This document shows positions 37,307 to 49,900 of a DNA stretch of 64,000 nucleotides, one piece after another. The notes beneath the pieces are model-generated. The model saw only the letters and a list, made by a program, of their open reading frames with translations. It was not told the origin of the DNA and searched no databases. The stretch lies in contig JAEQBH010006410.1 in assembly GCA_016808115.1 (NCBI GenBank), forward strand, positions 1 through 64,000, given 5' to 3'. The position numbers and the translations under genes were made by a program. Position 1 is the first letter of the stretch, and the number at the start of each line of letters is the position of its first letter. This stretch comes from Tetrastigma voinierianum. Taxonomy: Eukaryota; Streptophyta; Magnoliopsida; Vitales; Vitaceae.

Positions 37307-37850
37307 CAAAATGGCCTGTTTCAGGCCTTCATTGCAGGCGGTTTTAGGTCACTGAGAAAGCCAGGCCTACTGGAGCTCTAGGCTATTATGCCTTCTTTGA
37401 AACGACTCAAAATGTGGCTCTATGAACTGCAAGGCCTTTCCATGATGATTTAAACTCACAGAAAGCCCAAAATCACTGAGAATACTGGGCTGTGCATATT
37501 TCATTTGACTACCAAAATGGCTCTGAGCTAGGCCTTCCTTGTTTGTTCAAGCTAGCTGACTCTGGGATACAGGCTAATACATTACGCTAGGCGAGCTACA
37601 AAATGACTCTTTTGAGTACAGGCCTTCCTTGAGAGTTAGCTGGGCCCCGAGCTCTGAGAGATCCTGAAGCTGTTCACAGCTAACACAGACGAACAAGTAA
37701 ACCACCAAGGCTCTGACGAGACCTTATGAGCGGTTCACCTTTGAAAAACTAAGCTACCCGGAAACCCAGGCTGTCTGCGCTTCTTTTGGTAGCCTAAAAT
37801 GACCTCCCTTTGAAGTTAACGCCACGCTTAGGCTAATATCCGCTTACTTG
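37307..37850. repeat. Degenerate tandem array, ~98-bp unit, about six copies
   Basis: A caaaatggctc-like word recurs at 37307, 37408, 37513, 37599, about 37704 (as ccaaggctctga) and 37794, giving spacings of 101, 105, 86, 105 and 90. Most units also carry an aggccttcc-like word 20-30 bp later. Copies are strongly diverged. AGGCC words are dense over the wider interval 37000-37650. Confidence 0.65.
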
Positions 37851-39179
37851 GGGCCCGCGGCGCATCTTTAATGCGGGTTTATGAGGAATGGGCCACGATC
37901 ACAGTGATTTCCCGAGCATCAGAAGACTTCTTTATAAATAACTGCTGACTACTTTGGCGGGTGTGTTTATACTGCTCTCATTACCTTCTTGCATCTGATA
38001 AATGTTTGGTTCAGTAGAGGTAGTGGAGCTTATGGGGTTTATGAGTCATCAGTTCTTTGCATCTGTGATGGTTTAAACGATCATGGGCGAAGCAGCCCAA
38101 GTTTCTTTTCTCTGCATTATGGGATTGTCTTTCCTGGGTTCCTGCTGCTTAGGGGTTGTGATTGCTGATCACTTGTTGAGTATCTTAGGACTTAGTGGAA
38201 AAGTGTCTGAGATGATCTTGGAGGAACACTTTAGAGTCAACTCTCCATTGTCCTATCCTCCCTGTTTCCACCTTACCTCCTTTCTCTCCTTTCCTCTTAT
38301 GCCTCTTTCCCATGTACTCTTTGTGGTTTTTACTATGAGCCTGGGGATGTTGATTAGTGATCGACCTAATCTTGGGAAAGGCATTCACGATTATGATACA
38401 CTGTGATGCTGGAGAAACGACTGCGATTCATGTTTTCTAGATGCCAGAAAAGATTGCATAATATCTGGAGGCCAGTTATGCGTCCTAAAAATGAAATGCC
38501 CAACCACACGTCAATTATCGGGCGCTCAAACTTCGCAGCGGGCTCATAACTTTCTCTTTCTTTCTTTGTGGTTTCTTTTTTGAGAGTGAAGTATTGAGCA
38601 AATCTACGGGGGTGGGGGTTGATCAGTTAGTGAGTGCTCATGCTACTATTGTTAACGAAATAAACGCAGATCTTTGCGAAAGCATGTTTTTCAACAGGAT
38701 CTTTGGCGAGCCTCTTTGTGGCTGTGTCGTTTATTCTTGTATGATTGATATTTTCATGTAGTATTAAGGCATTCAAATGGACTTTGAGATTTCGATCGTT
38801 GATCGACATTGGATGCTGCCATTAAAGACTTCTGTTGAGATCTATTGTTAAAGAATGGGACACCCCGAGATGTTCGTTCGTGATGGGGTTTCCTTCACTT
38901 TGTTTTGGGTTGTAGTTGCTTCGGTCGGACAATGGGAGTGATATGATTATATTCCAGTTGGATCCGAGACTCAGTCATTGAGATCTTCTTGTTGGCGTTT
39001 TGAGCCAGATTGTGACAACTAAATCTGGTTTTCAACCATGGTCTGCAATATCTTGTTTATCTTCGCGTGTTCATCAAATCGTGTGGACTATCGCATAACA
39101 GATCGTAAAGTTTGGTAGAACTGTCGCCGGTGTATTAAGCGTGATTCGGATATGCCGAACTTAAAAATCGTACTGAATG
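37851..39179. other. No gene recognised
   Basis: A plus frame at 38083-38406 (107 codons) is hydrophobic in its first half (LCIMGLSFLGSCCLGVVIA) and Pro/Phe-rich later. The start context and composition give no family. Its reverse-strand overlap (38185-38388) is equally open, so neither is convincing. Confidence 0.3.
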
Positions 39180-40530
39180 AGACATTCTTGCCGAAAAGGC
39201 CGGGACGATCAAAGTCTCGGACTCGCGACGTAATGTTGGGTTAACATTGCATGCTTGCCGCGCCGGGAAGTCATTCTCACCGTTTCACTGGATCTTCTGA
39301 TTGATCTTCGGTGCGCCGAAGAGATCGTATCAGTCAGGACCGCCGCCCGATGGTTTCGCCGGACGACCGAGGACCGATAGTGGTTCGCCGATTCGGTTGG
39401 TTGAAATCTTCGAACGCCGGATTGTCGTTTCAAATTGAACCACGGGGACGTGGGATCGGACATACCTCACCGAACAACGGGCGAAGTCGTTGCCGATGTT
39501 CTGCGAGTTGTTGTAAGTTGGCCTGACCGCTGCTAATGTCGATCCAACGCGCATTGATGTGACACGTTTCTTCGATTATTAAGATCGGGAAGATTACAAT
39601 TTTGAGAAAGATTAATCTTGTTGGATTCGGATCGAAGGTCACGAATCTGGATGATGGGCCAGACCACCATTCGGATAAGTCTGCGATCGTTACCGCGTCG
39701 ATTGACGAATCTTCGAAACGATGAATTTCCGTTTTGAAACCACGATTGTGGATAAATGTGACGTGACGCTGTGACCGAATGAAGTCTTGGTTCTGTCGTG
39801 CGCCATGTTTATGTTGGTATCGATTCGAAGTCTGGATATTGAATGGTGGCCCGGGTCGTGCGTCGTTAAATCAGACCGAGGCGAAGGACTAGGGATTATA
39901 TTGATACGGGGAAAGGAAGCAGTGGATCGGTATAAAGGATTATGATCATTTATAACTGTATTACTAAATTGGCGAAAGAAAGTTCCGCCCCCGATGAAGG
40001 ATTGTGGTTTCCGATTTTGAGGAAAAGAGACACCTCTCTCAGATTTTGAGTGGACCGGGATAAAACGTGAAAACATTCTGGCGGGGGCTCGCGTGGACCG
40101 TGTGTTTGTGAGTTTGACAATAAGGGCGGGATCTTTTCGTGCGGTTGTTCTCTTCGACGCTGGAAACGTTCCTGATGGACGTCGCGGGCGAGGGTTGGAT
40201 GTGCTGTTCGAGTGATCTTAATTTTGCCGGAATACCGGATCACTTCCGGCGATGGGAAATCCATTATTGACGAAGGCGTCAAGCCGATCCGAATACCGCG
40301 AAGTTGCCCTTCTGCGTGATCGTTCGTGATTTTGTGTTGAGCAGTTGAAATGATTGACGCCACGCGGTTATTCGCCGATAATTTGTTATTATGTTATGGA
40401 TCTCTGGATCTTTCTGATCGCGACCGTTGTTAATATACCGTAAAATATGATAAATGGTTGTTTGATGGCGCAATGTTCCGCCATGCGCGGGGCGCCGAAA
40501 CGTCGGGTCGGATCGCGGCACTAAACGTTA
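39180..40530. other. CpG-rich block, no recognisable coding content
   Basis: The dinucleotide CG is frequent throughout (cgccgg, ttcgcc, gatcg, tcgtgcg and similar words), in sharp contrast to both flanks, and GATC and CGAT words are common. Minus-strand frames of 70-137 codons overlap each other (39209-39463, 39430-39642, 39690-40076, 39950-40363, 40279-40521), each ending before a shift to the next. None shows a motif. It resembles 58060-60730 in word usage but not in alignable sequence. Confidence 0.45.
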
Positions 40531-43500
40531 ACGGTTGCGAAGAAATTAAAGAAGTTTTTTATGGAAGGAACACGCTGAGTGGTCCCAGCTGGTTCATCTG
40601 GGAGGCGGACCAGTGACTGTTCAATAAAAAAAAAATATAAAGTGATTAACGCCAGAGAGATGATCGTCCTCTTTAGAACTCAGTCTTGTAGTTTCAAGAC
40701 AAAAGCTTTGTTTTAGCTATATATTTAAGCTCCCATTCAAACCACGGCATGGCAGTGAAGTCAGTGAGGACTGAGGAACTGAGTTTGTTGTCTTATGACA
40801 TTCAAGTAAGGATCGTCATCAATTTATAACCCAGTGTGTTTTTAACACCATAGCCTGTCTGTATGGGGTGGGAGTAACCTTATGTGAGTGTCACCCTATC
40901 TGACGTGTCAGTCTATGGGGGGATCATTAGTGTTCATAGTCTGTATCTGAGGAGTGTCTCTGGGGAGGGCCGGCAACCACTAGGGTTCAACGTTTTAGGA
41001 GACTGGTTAATGACTTGTTTGCTCATTACTTTCATAAACATATATATTGGACTTCCCGAATTTGACCTCTCTATTTTTAGTTTAAAAATAAATATAATAC
41101 CCTCTGGAGCTATTGTTAATAGTTGATGTTCATAGTGAGTGATGATGTTACATGATGTTGATGACCCATTTTTATACATGTGTTGGGTCATGCTCATGAG
41201 ACCCTGAGTTAATCACCTACCTGGGTTAAATGGGTTGTCATGAGACTACTGGGACAGGAAGTCACGATGATTGAGGGTTCGATGTCTCATCTTTCGTTAT
41301 TCTCTTGAAAAAGTGGGAGCTTCATGGATTGTTATCAGTCTAAACTTTCTGGATCGGAGGAAGGATGAGAGGATCAGTATCTGACTAAGCTTTACGTTTT
41401 CTAACAGTTCATTTTAAATACACAGAGGCGACTATGGCCAATATTCTCTGCCTCAATGGTTTTTCTGCTGAGGTGGGGCTTTTGTACACAATTCTGGTTA
41501 CAGGATGCATTGATATGCCTCCACTGAATTATCTATAGTGAAAGTCTTCGCTCTCGCACTTAAGTGGAAGTAGAAACCTGGACTATATCAAAGATCCCAG
41601 ATGGATGGTTTGATTCTTCTGAATACTATATGCTCAGTTTTGGATCACCTCTTTGGATTACTTGTGATCATTTCTTCTTGAGCAAATCTGGATGGGATCA
41701 GTCATTTCGGTTAAGATACGGGAGGTTTCTCTGTTTATTCTCAGTCTCTTGGGGTTTTAGGTCTTTCAATGGGTATCAGTTACACCCAGATCTTCTCATC
41801 AGAGGTGTTTAGCTAGTTTTATGAGCATGGCTCAAGGATTCTCTATTCTGTACCATGTGACCTGAACTGTGTGAGACACTGCATGTGCTCTGCACCTTCA
41901 TATGTTTAATGTCTTAATTCACAGGCTACGTCTATTAAGTCCTTCTATCTTATTTTACTGAGTTTAGAGTCTTATATGGGTTAGATCAACTTTATGAGAA
42001 CAGGCAGGTTAAAGCCAGTTCTTGACAACCTCATCATTAGGCACCAAGTTCATTGGGGTTTTAGTGGAGCAGAATCTGTAAGAGGGCTGTCACATCATCC
42101 CTTTACTGGAGGGGTGGATCGGACACCTTCTTGGCATTGGCCGGCTGGTCTGGGACAACCTCGGTTCTGGAGTTGGCAGATCAATGCGTGACCAGTGCCC
42201 CGGGTTCACCCCAGGTGTAAATTCTGTGATTAGAAACTCTGCGAGATCTGCCCTTTATTCAGTTGTCATTGATCTTGAACTCTTAGGCTCACATAATACC
42301 CCCTTTATGATCTTCCAAGGTTCTGGTTTTATCTGATCTTTGCTATGGGATCTTAGTTGGGACTTCAGTTGGTGTTATATAGGCTTTATCGTGGTTCTGA
42401 GCTTTACGGATCTTTGATTCTTCTGCTCGAGGATCAGCTCTCATCTTTGGAGATCATCTTCCACTCAGCTCATCTCTGGGGCTGGTTTACCGTCAGTACT
42501 CACTAGGCTGTTCACATATCTGCTTCTGATGAGACTTTCAGTTGAGGAAGTCTTAGAAATGTGGGTGAGTGGGGTTCTCTCAGGAAGGAGGAGCTTACTA
42601 GGCTGGGGGAGGCTGGGTGGGTTTATTGTAGTGGATACCTCCACTTCTGGGTGTGCATCCCAATTAGGTCCTTTTCGGAACACAGAAGAAAGGGCATGTA
42701 TTAATTCATAACCTTGGACGAAACTTTGACATACATTGTCTTCAGGTCAATGATGGATTTCATATGTTTTGGAAGGTGACAGCATGCTGAACTGTGTACT
42801 ATCTTAGCCATCAGTTCAGGTTCCTTCATCAAATATAACTCATGAGATACCAAGACTTCTGTTCCGGTGGGTTATGTTAGACTGGCATGTGATTCTGTCA
42901 TTATATATACTCATAATTATAACCAGTTTACCAGGACATCATGTTTCAACACTACAGTGAACAGCCTGCAATTCTTTAAATGGAAAGACACATTACCAAG
43001 ATATTGGTGGGTTGTACCCGATATGAATGAGGTCTTCTCATGTGGTGGTTTCTGGGGGATATCTTGATCTGGTTATAGAAGGAAAGAAGATCCATGAAGT
43101 TCAGGGGTTCTGACTCAATTCCCTGGCGTCAAACCATGAGATCACAAATGAAATTAGAAGGAAATGTCTTTTACTGGGTGATACAGTGAGTATCTGAAAT
43201 CGGTGCGAAGTGTCATTTTCTTTGTTTTGCTTTTTAGTGGAACTCTGGACAGCCAGCCACTGGATGTTAATTCACTACCTCATGGTTGCTCTGCCCAGGA
43301 GGGCTTGATGACCTCTTCATTAATGGCATACCTTACACAAGTGGGAAGCTCCTTATTTTTATACCGACCGAAGCCTTGGAAGGATGGAACGTTGTTTGTG
43401 GGTGTTCATGGAATCGTTCATGTCTTCTAACTGGGGCGTAAAACACCCCTCTATGTTTCCTTTAAAGGTGGATGGGGCTTTGAGCGTCTTAGTGACAGAT

Positions 43501-46500
43501 CTCTCTATAGACAAGAGTCTTAATTTGAGAAATTTGATCAGCTATGGAAAGCTCACGGATTCTTCCGGGCTGTGGGTCAGTGCCTAAATCCTGCGCTCCC
43601 AGCTTATCCATATAGATCTTCTTGATAGTTTTGTTTTTCGTTGGTGTTGGTGGCACTCCACACAGCCTCAAGTGGGTCTCAGCAACTTGAACCTTCATTC
43701 CTACTCCGTTTGCCGGGTTGGGAGTGTAACTATGCTCTGATGTGAGCGTGGGGATGATATAGTGTGAGAGGGCACTTGATGGCATATTGGCAGGCCCGAG
43801 TGGGGCATCATTATGAGAAATCTACCCAGTATTCATTATAGCTGCAGCATGGGGTCTCCCAGAGTGAGCACTTGTTCTTATCATTACTAAAGTACTCTTT
43901 CTCCGGAGAAAGATCAAACAATTAGTTGTTGGCGGTTCAAACTTCTCTACTTCCCGATACTCATTTGTCGAGAAAGAGTGATCTGCGAAGAATGATGTGG
44001 TCCGAGCTGCAATGGCGGATATAATAGTTGTTTATTTGCTCGGCGACATATCACTGGTGGATCATCCTGTTGGGGATCTGTGAAGCTTCCTTCCGTATGG
44101 TCGAAAGGTTATGGTAAGCCCTCGACCAGGTAGTTTTGGATCGACGTATTTCTATTTCCACAGAATCGATCTTTGTCTGGTGGGCTTCTGTAATTGGACT
44201 CCACCTACCGATCCTTAAAGTCATGGTCTCTCCCAAGAAGCGGTTGGTCTTGCGTGGGGTTAGCTCAGTGGTAGTGAGCGCACTGGTCTGACAACCACGA
44301 AGCCGCATGTTAGCGAAGGAATCCCTCCGTTGGATCAGTATAATTTCGGCTCTCAGTTGGATGCGATCGTGGAGTTTAAGTGCATCATGAATCTTTGTGA
44401 ACTCTGATGTTGGTATTATCTCTTTGGGGTTTGACCTCATCTTGATGGCGCTCATAAATTTTTGTGACGCCGCCAGCGTGAACTATGACAATTTGATAGG
44501 GGTGGGCTCTGGGGGGAATACGGATTCGCTGACAGGGTGGGAGTGGTCTGGCGGTCTCTGATGTTCCCTCACCTCTTTGGATGGTTCTCTTGTTTTCTTT
44601 GTCCTCTGTGGGGATCACGTCACTATCTCTGCCTCTTGGGACTTAGTTCAGTTTCTTGTCTTACAACTCTTCCTCCTTTAATTAGAAGAGGCTCCTTTAT
44701 TTAATTAAAAGGCTTCTTTCTACAAAGTTGATATGTATGTGTTGGCGAGAGCACCTCGACCAACAGCTTGCACTGGGTTCCTTCGGGATGAGGGAACATG
44801 GGGATCTTTATTACACTAACACAAGTGAAAGCGGTGATGCTTATGACTTCTGGAAATGCAGATATCTACGGCCCACAATGACCACATGTTGGTCTACGGT
44901 TTGTATGGAAGCCTGGGGAACATCCTGCGAGGTTCATGCTTTATGTTGGTAGAAGGGTGACTAAACTGAAACTCACATCTTAATCTTAAGCTCTCGATGA
45001 GTGGGGAGGCAATCTCGTCAGGAGAGGATTTCTGCTGAATGATGAGATTGGAGATCGTGAATCCTCATTGTCAGCCATATGCAATCCTTGGATGGCACCC
45101 AGTGATCGCGAGAGGAAGCTCTTATCAGTCATCAGGTCTGATGTTTGTGCGGCTCCACATTTGGTTCATACCACTCATATTGAGGTGATCTGGGGTCTTT
45201 TCTGGTTGATAAACGATTTTAGATCTCACGACATTACGGCAGACTTCGCGCCGGAAAAGGAGAGTAAACACCGTGACGAGGTTGAGTTGTTACATTCTGG
45301 GCGTCCATGAAGTAGATAATGCCTACCGCTCACTTCAATATGCATTTGACTCTTGCTTTGGATCCACTGAACCTCTGCTCCACTTGGCCCAGCTCCACAT
45401 CTCACGCTGTATAAGAGAATGGGTTGCCTCATGCCTCTAAATTGTTCCTGCCCTTTCTCCTCATTCACGATGTTCTCTCGGGGTTTTATAAGGGTTATAC
45501 TCCCTGGATTGGCCTGATTTCTCGCCTCCTTCTTCTTACGAGGGGTGAGGTATTCTTGTTCTTCTTGGTGATGGTGTTTGTTTCTGGGCCTATCGATTAC
45601 CTCCTAGAGCGTTGTATTTGGCAGTTCACCACTACGGCAGCGTTGGTTGGTAAGTGGAGCTCTCAATCTAATGATATTGGCGGTGTGGAGTTTAGTATTG
45701 CCTGCAGAGAGGTGGCTATCCTAAAGTTGCCTTATTGGTCCCCATCTTAGGGGTTGGCGTGAAATCACACTTGTGTTCAGAGTTAGTGCTGTTAGTCTTT
45801 GAGAGAATCAGCTTTATTTGGCAAGGTGTAGTTCCATGACAGCTTAGAAGAAGCTGATGAGCTGCTTTTCAGCCAAAAGTGGGCTCCGACTTCCCCGGAA
45901 TTGTTCAAGTGAATTGGCTGACCTCCCAGTTCTCTGCGGCTTCCTGAAATAAAAGCAAAGATGTGAAGGTTCTTTGGTGCCTCTTCGATGCTAGTGATTC
46001 TACTTCGGTGGAAGAAAATCAGCGCAGGGACTCGAATTTTGTCGTGCATCATGGGATCTGGGGGTGGCACGGTATTTATAATGGAGATCATGATCACTTT
46101 TTCTACCGTTTGGATGATGGAAATCTTAATGTTTTACTACATAAATTGGGTGAAGGATTTTCTTTTTATTCAGTTTCACAGATTAATAAGGATATAATGG
46201 AATGTGATCAGATTATTAAGAATATACTACTTTATAATTGGTGGAAGTTGAAGATTAGGGAAATTAGATTGCTCTTTGTCTGGGTTCTTCTACTTTTCGA
46301 ATTTGAAGAGATGGGTTTGGACTCTAGTTTGGAGCTTGTCATTGGGGATATCATTTATGAGACAATTGTTTGGACACACTTCCACAATCTCTTTTAAACT
46401 GACAATTAAGGCATGTTCACACAAGGCATAAACTGTCATTTAAACCAGTCAAATAATCATCACTTCTGGCCATGTTTTTATTTTAATTGTTTATTTATTA

Positions 46501-46639
46501 TCAATTACTTATTCAACATTTTCAACTAAACATTATGTTCTCCAGTTGGGATTATTAGATTATTTTCTCCATGACTTCCTTTTTGGCCCACTATCTATTA
46601 ATTATGAACTATTATCATTCAAAATTCGAATTTAGGCCC
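40531..46639. other. Long stretch with no recognised gene
   Basis: Balanced composition with many short frames. The most protein-like are plus 45424-45750 (108 codons, hydrophobic start) and plus 45963-46397 (144 codons, rich in Trp, Asp and Leu), but neither shows a known motif. Around 44255-44330 there is a tRNA-like 5' half, treated as a coincidence. From about 46060 the sequence becomes AT-rich. Confidence 0.3.
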
Positions 46640-47290
46640 CATTTATGCGTCCGACCAATTGCACCAAAAATCTGTATAGGCCCGGGGCCAGCGACCGGGA
46701 ACTGGGCGCCACCGATGCAAAAGCAGCGGATTGGCATCTATCGGTCAGGGGTGGCGGGAGAACTGCGGTACGGGAGTTCGACCCATAATGGCGAGTGCAG
46801 TTATCTTCGCGGCATGGGCCCGAGGGTTGACTTCGCGGTGACCGGAGACCAGTGTTGTGGATGAGTCATATCCATGGGTTGGCGTAAGAAGAAAACGCCA
46901 AATCCTCATATGGATTCGATATCTGCTTCCATTAGAGGAAGAAGGTCCCTGATTACAAACTCCTAGTATCCCTGTAATATATTCATTAGATAAGAAGAGG
47001 ACTACACCTTTGATTGGGAAGATGTAAGTATTAAGTCTAACAAGAAATAAGCCAGATGCCATGATGAAACACCCCAGAACAATTCCCTTTGGAAAGAAGA
47101 TGCGCAATCCCTGCAAGACCTTCAACGGTTGATCTCTTTCGCTTTTGTAGAAAGAAGCGAAGCAGCGCTCGGATGGTAGGCATTCCTGTGGACCACCCGC
47201 TTTTCATACGGGTTGCTCTATCGATAAGCCAAATAACCAGGCCCGGCCGACTCCCGTGACTTCAAAACTCAATATCTCTCGAGTAAAACA
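46640..47290. other. GC-shifted segment, possibly organelle-derived
   Basis: A sharply bounded segment between AT-rich flanks. The minus frame 46745-47125 (126 codons) begins MKVLQGLRIFFPKGIVLGCF with a hydrophobic N-terminal third. To its right is a gcttttgtagaaagaagcgaagcagcgc-like stretch of a kind common in plant mitochondrial DNA. This is an impression of style, not a match. No mitochondrial gene was identified. Confidence 0.25.
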
Positions 47291-49900
47291 ATTGCCATCA
47301 ATGTACGCAATCTTTTTTTTTTGACTTGCTTTCATACTTTGAGTTTTGAGTGAAAATCTTGGGGTGAATGCATATCAACTTGAACATACTCAGCGATTCT
47401 TTCTTTTTATGACTAGGCGCTCTCGATCTTGCTTTTTAGCTCTATTCGGTGGTACTGCGCACCGATAAACTACGGCCTGACATTTCATGTTAATGATTCT
47501 ATCATCACAATTCATTCTTGGTTTCAGTTTTAATCAAATCATGTGAATTTACTAAACCACTTTCAAAATCTTTTGAATGATCAATGTCAGCCCCAATACA
47601 TATACTTATTTCACATCGTACACTTCTGATTTCATGATAATCAGAACTCTACCCACTTCCATATGCAATAAGTCATTGATAATCAAATGCATTTAATACT
47701 CTTTTTCATTTCAATTACTTAAATCATCTTTTCAGGTATCCCAATTTTCACAATCTCAATCAATTCAATTTTAAGTTATGCCTTTAGTAAATTTAACCTA
47801 TGTTTTACAGTATACGGGATATTCGGAATCCATAGCTCTGATCCCGTTGGGCTACAACCGGTATAAAAAGCAGTTTCTCGCCCGCGAATGCGATTATGAA
47901 CTCGCGACTAATTAATAAGCAATTGGTGAACACTCTTGATCTGGTCCCCATTTGAGATTGCACGATCGAGGTGACTTTGCATCAATCTGATTGTTCGCAA
48001 ATCATCCTCTTTGACCTATTGGTATATCCAATCAACTCACTTCTCTAGAACTAAGGTCAACATTCCAATTAGGCGTTCAAATCTTTATAGCAACATACAG
48101 TACAATATATTACAGCTATATCGCAGCTTATTTTCAATACTCATGAAATTTTCATTCAGCATTTCAATCAATTTCTTCAAATCATTAAAACAATTCAATA
48201 TGCTTTTCTTATGCATTTAGAACAAATAGTTTAAATCTTAAAGCGAGAATAGGAAAGATAAAACAAGCCAAAACTGTCGCTTTACGATTATGATCTTGAG
48301 AATCTAAACTTCAATGCATTTTTCCTCCTCGTCAAGCCCTATTCAATCTACATTGACAATCACATATTAATGGTTATTCAGGGTTTTGGTTGGGGTTTAT
48401 GTCTGCAATACCCCTTCACGTGAAAAATTACAAGGACTCGCAAATATTCTCATTTTCTTGTGATTCCTTCAAAAATTTTAGCTCTGTAGATCTATTTAAT
48501 GAGAATTGGAATCATCTCATGGATCACTGTGAACTCGAGGATTCTGACATTTAATGCCAAGTGCGGTCCAATATGCAAGCTCTTTCTATTCCTCACATTA
48601 TTCCCCCAGGCTGGGGTTTTAACTCCATAATTAATGTATTAATAGTTCCTTCAACATTTAGGCTATGGTTTGAAGTTTTCTTCTCCAACTATAATAATCA
48701 ATTTGGATCGACAAACTCATCATTATTGGCCCCCATCGAACTACTCCCGATTTGCCAAAGCGAATCGGAATATTCACACATAGCTCAATTTGACAGGTTA
48801 TGGGCACTTTAGTTACCAATTTTCATTATTTCCAGCTTCAAAATATATTTTCCCTTAGAGTACATTTTATCTAGAATTTTGAATTCTTAATTTGGATGGT
48901 GAGAAATGACTTATTTCCCAGCAGTGTAACAATACCAGCGAGCCTGTAGTGAGCAACCCCAAGCTCACTTTAAGCTGTATTGAACATAGAGCTTCCTAAT
49001 TATCTAGTCTCTCTACAGAATTTATATCTACCTATCTCTTATGGTTCTTTAACAATTGGAATCACTTCATTTGAATGGTGCATAACTTAATCTTGCTGAT
49101 AAACAAAAAACGAAGGAGATCTTTAATGAAAATTTTGACAGCATTTCCTTTGGCTTCAAGCATTTTCCTTTTAAACACTCCTCATTAGTCAAAATAATCT
49201 ATGATGAAAACAATATCAAACTATTAAAATATATATCAAGGAACATACCTCTGCATTGGGGTTTTAGTAGACCCAAACACAAGTAGAAGGGGTTAAGTTT
49301 GGTTTTCTTTATAAATTCCTTCCAATCTTGATGCCGAAGCTTTCTTCTTGGCAGTCTCTTGAAGCTCTTGCTTTGTGGAGCAAGAATCACAACCTCCTCC
49401 TTTACCAAGCCCCTATCTCTCTCTTCACTCTCTCTCTCAGACACGTTTTGCCAATGAAAACTGGAACCACTTTAGGTCTTAAATATCCCATGTCACATAA
49501 GAGCCTTGTTTGCGTTCTTTAAAAATCCATTTTGGAGTTCAGTTCCTCTAATTGCTAGCTTGCCCACTATTTGTCTCTTTTTGCCTGTTCAAATTCTCAT
49601 TAATCACCTTAAACATTTCTTCTCCCTCTAACACCAGCCCTTGGGTCTGTATTTCTAATTCCAAATTTTGTTTTTCACATGGGTTTTGTTTCGAGGTTCA
49701 ATTAATTTCTCATTTAGTATTTAATAATATTTGCAATAGGCTTTTAGCCATATAATGAATTATTAATCAACATTCATTTAACAATTCCCCAAAAAATACA
49801 AAATTGCTCAAATCATACCGAATAACCATAATGCGTCTAAAAAAAATACAGTATTTTTTGAGCATTCTGAATCTATCACGATAGGTGCCCCTTAAAGAAG
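47291..49900 (-). mobile_element. Probable Ty3/gypsy LTR remnant, reverse orientation
   Basis: This AT-rich tract has features of long chromovirus LTRs read in reverse. One is the segment with ggatattcggaatccatagc and gctacaaccggtataaaaag (about 47817-47870). Another is a tcaatcaatttcttcaaatc-rich stretch (about 48160-48190). It also has a pyrimidine-rich stretch with ctctctcttcactctctctc (about 49400-49440). No second copy and no primer-binding site were found, so boundaries are approximate. The short frames inside (48561-48812, 49552-49755) are not credible genes. Confidence 0.35.

Noticed and set aside
44255..44330. tRNA-like 5' half (ggggttagctcagtggtag) followed by a gtctgac loop
   Set aside because: The D-arm pattern is good, but the anticodon stem pairs for only four bases around a six-base loop, and there is no T-arm GGTTCGA motif or matching acceptor strand.
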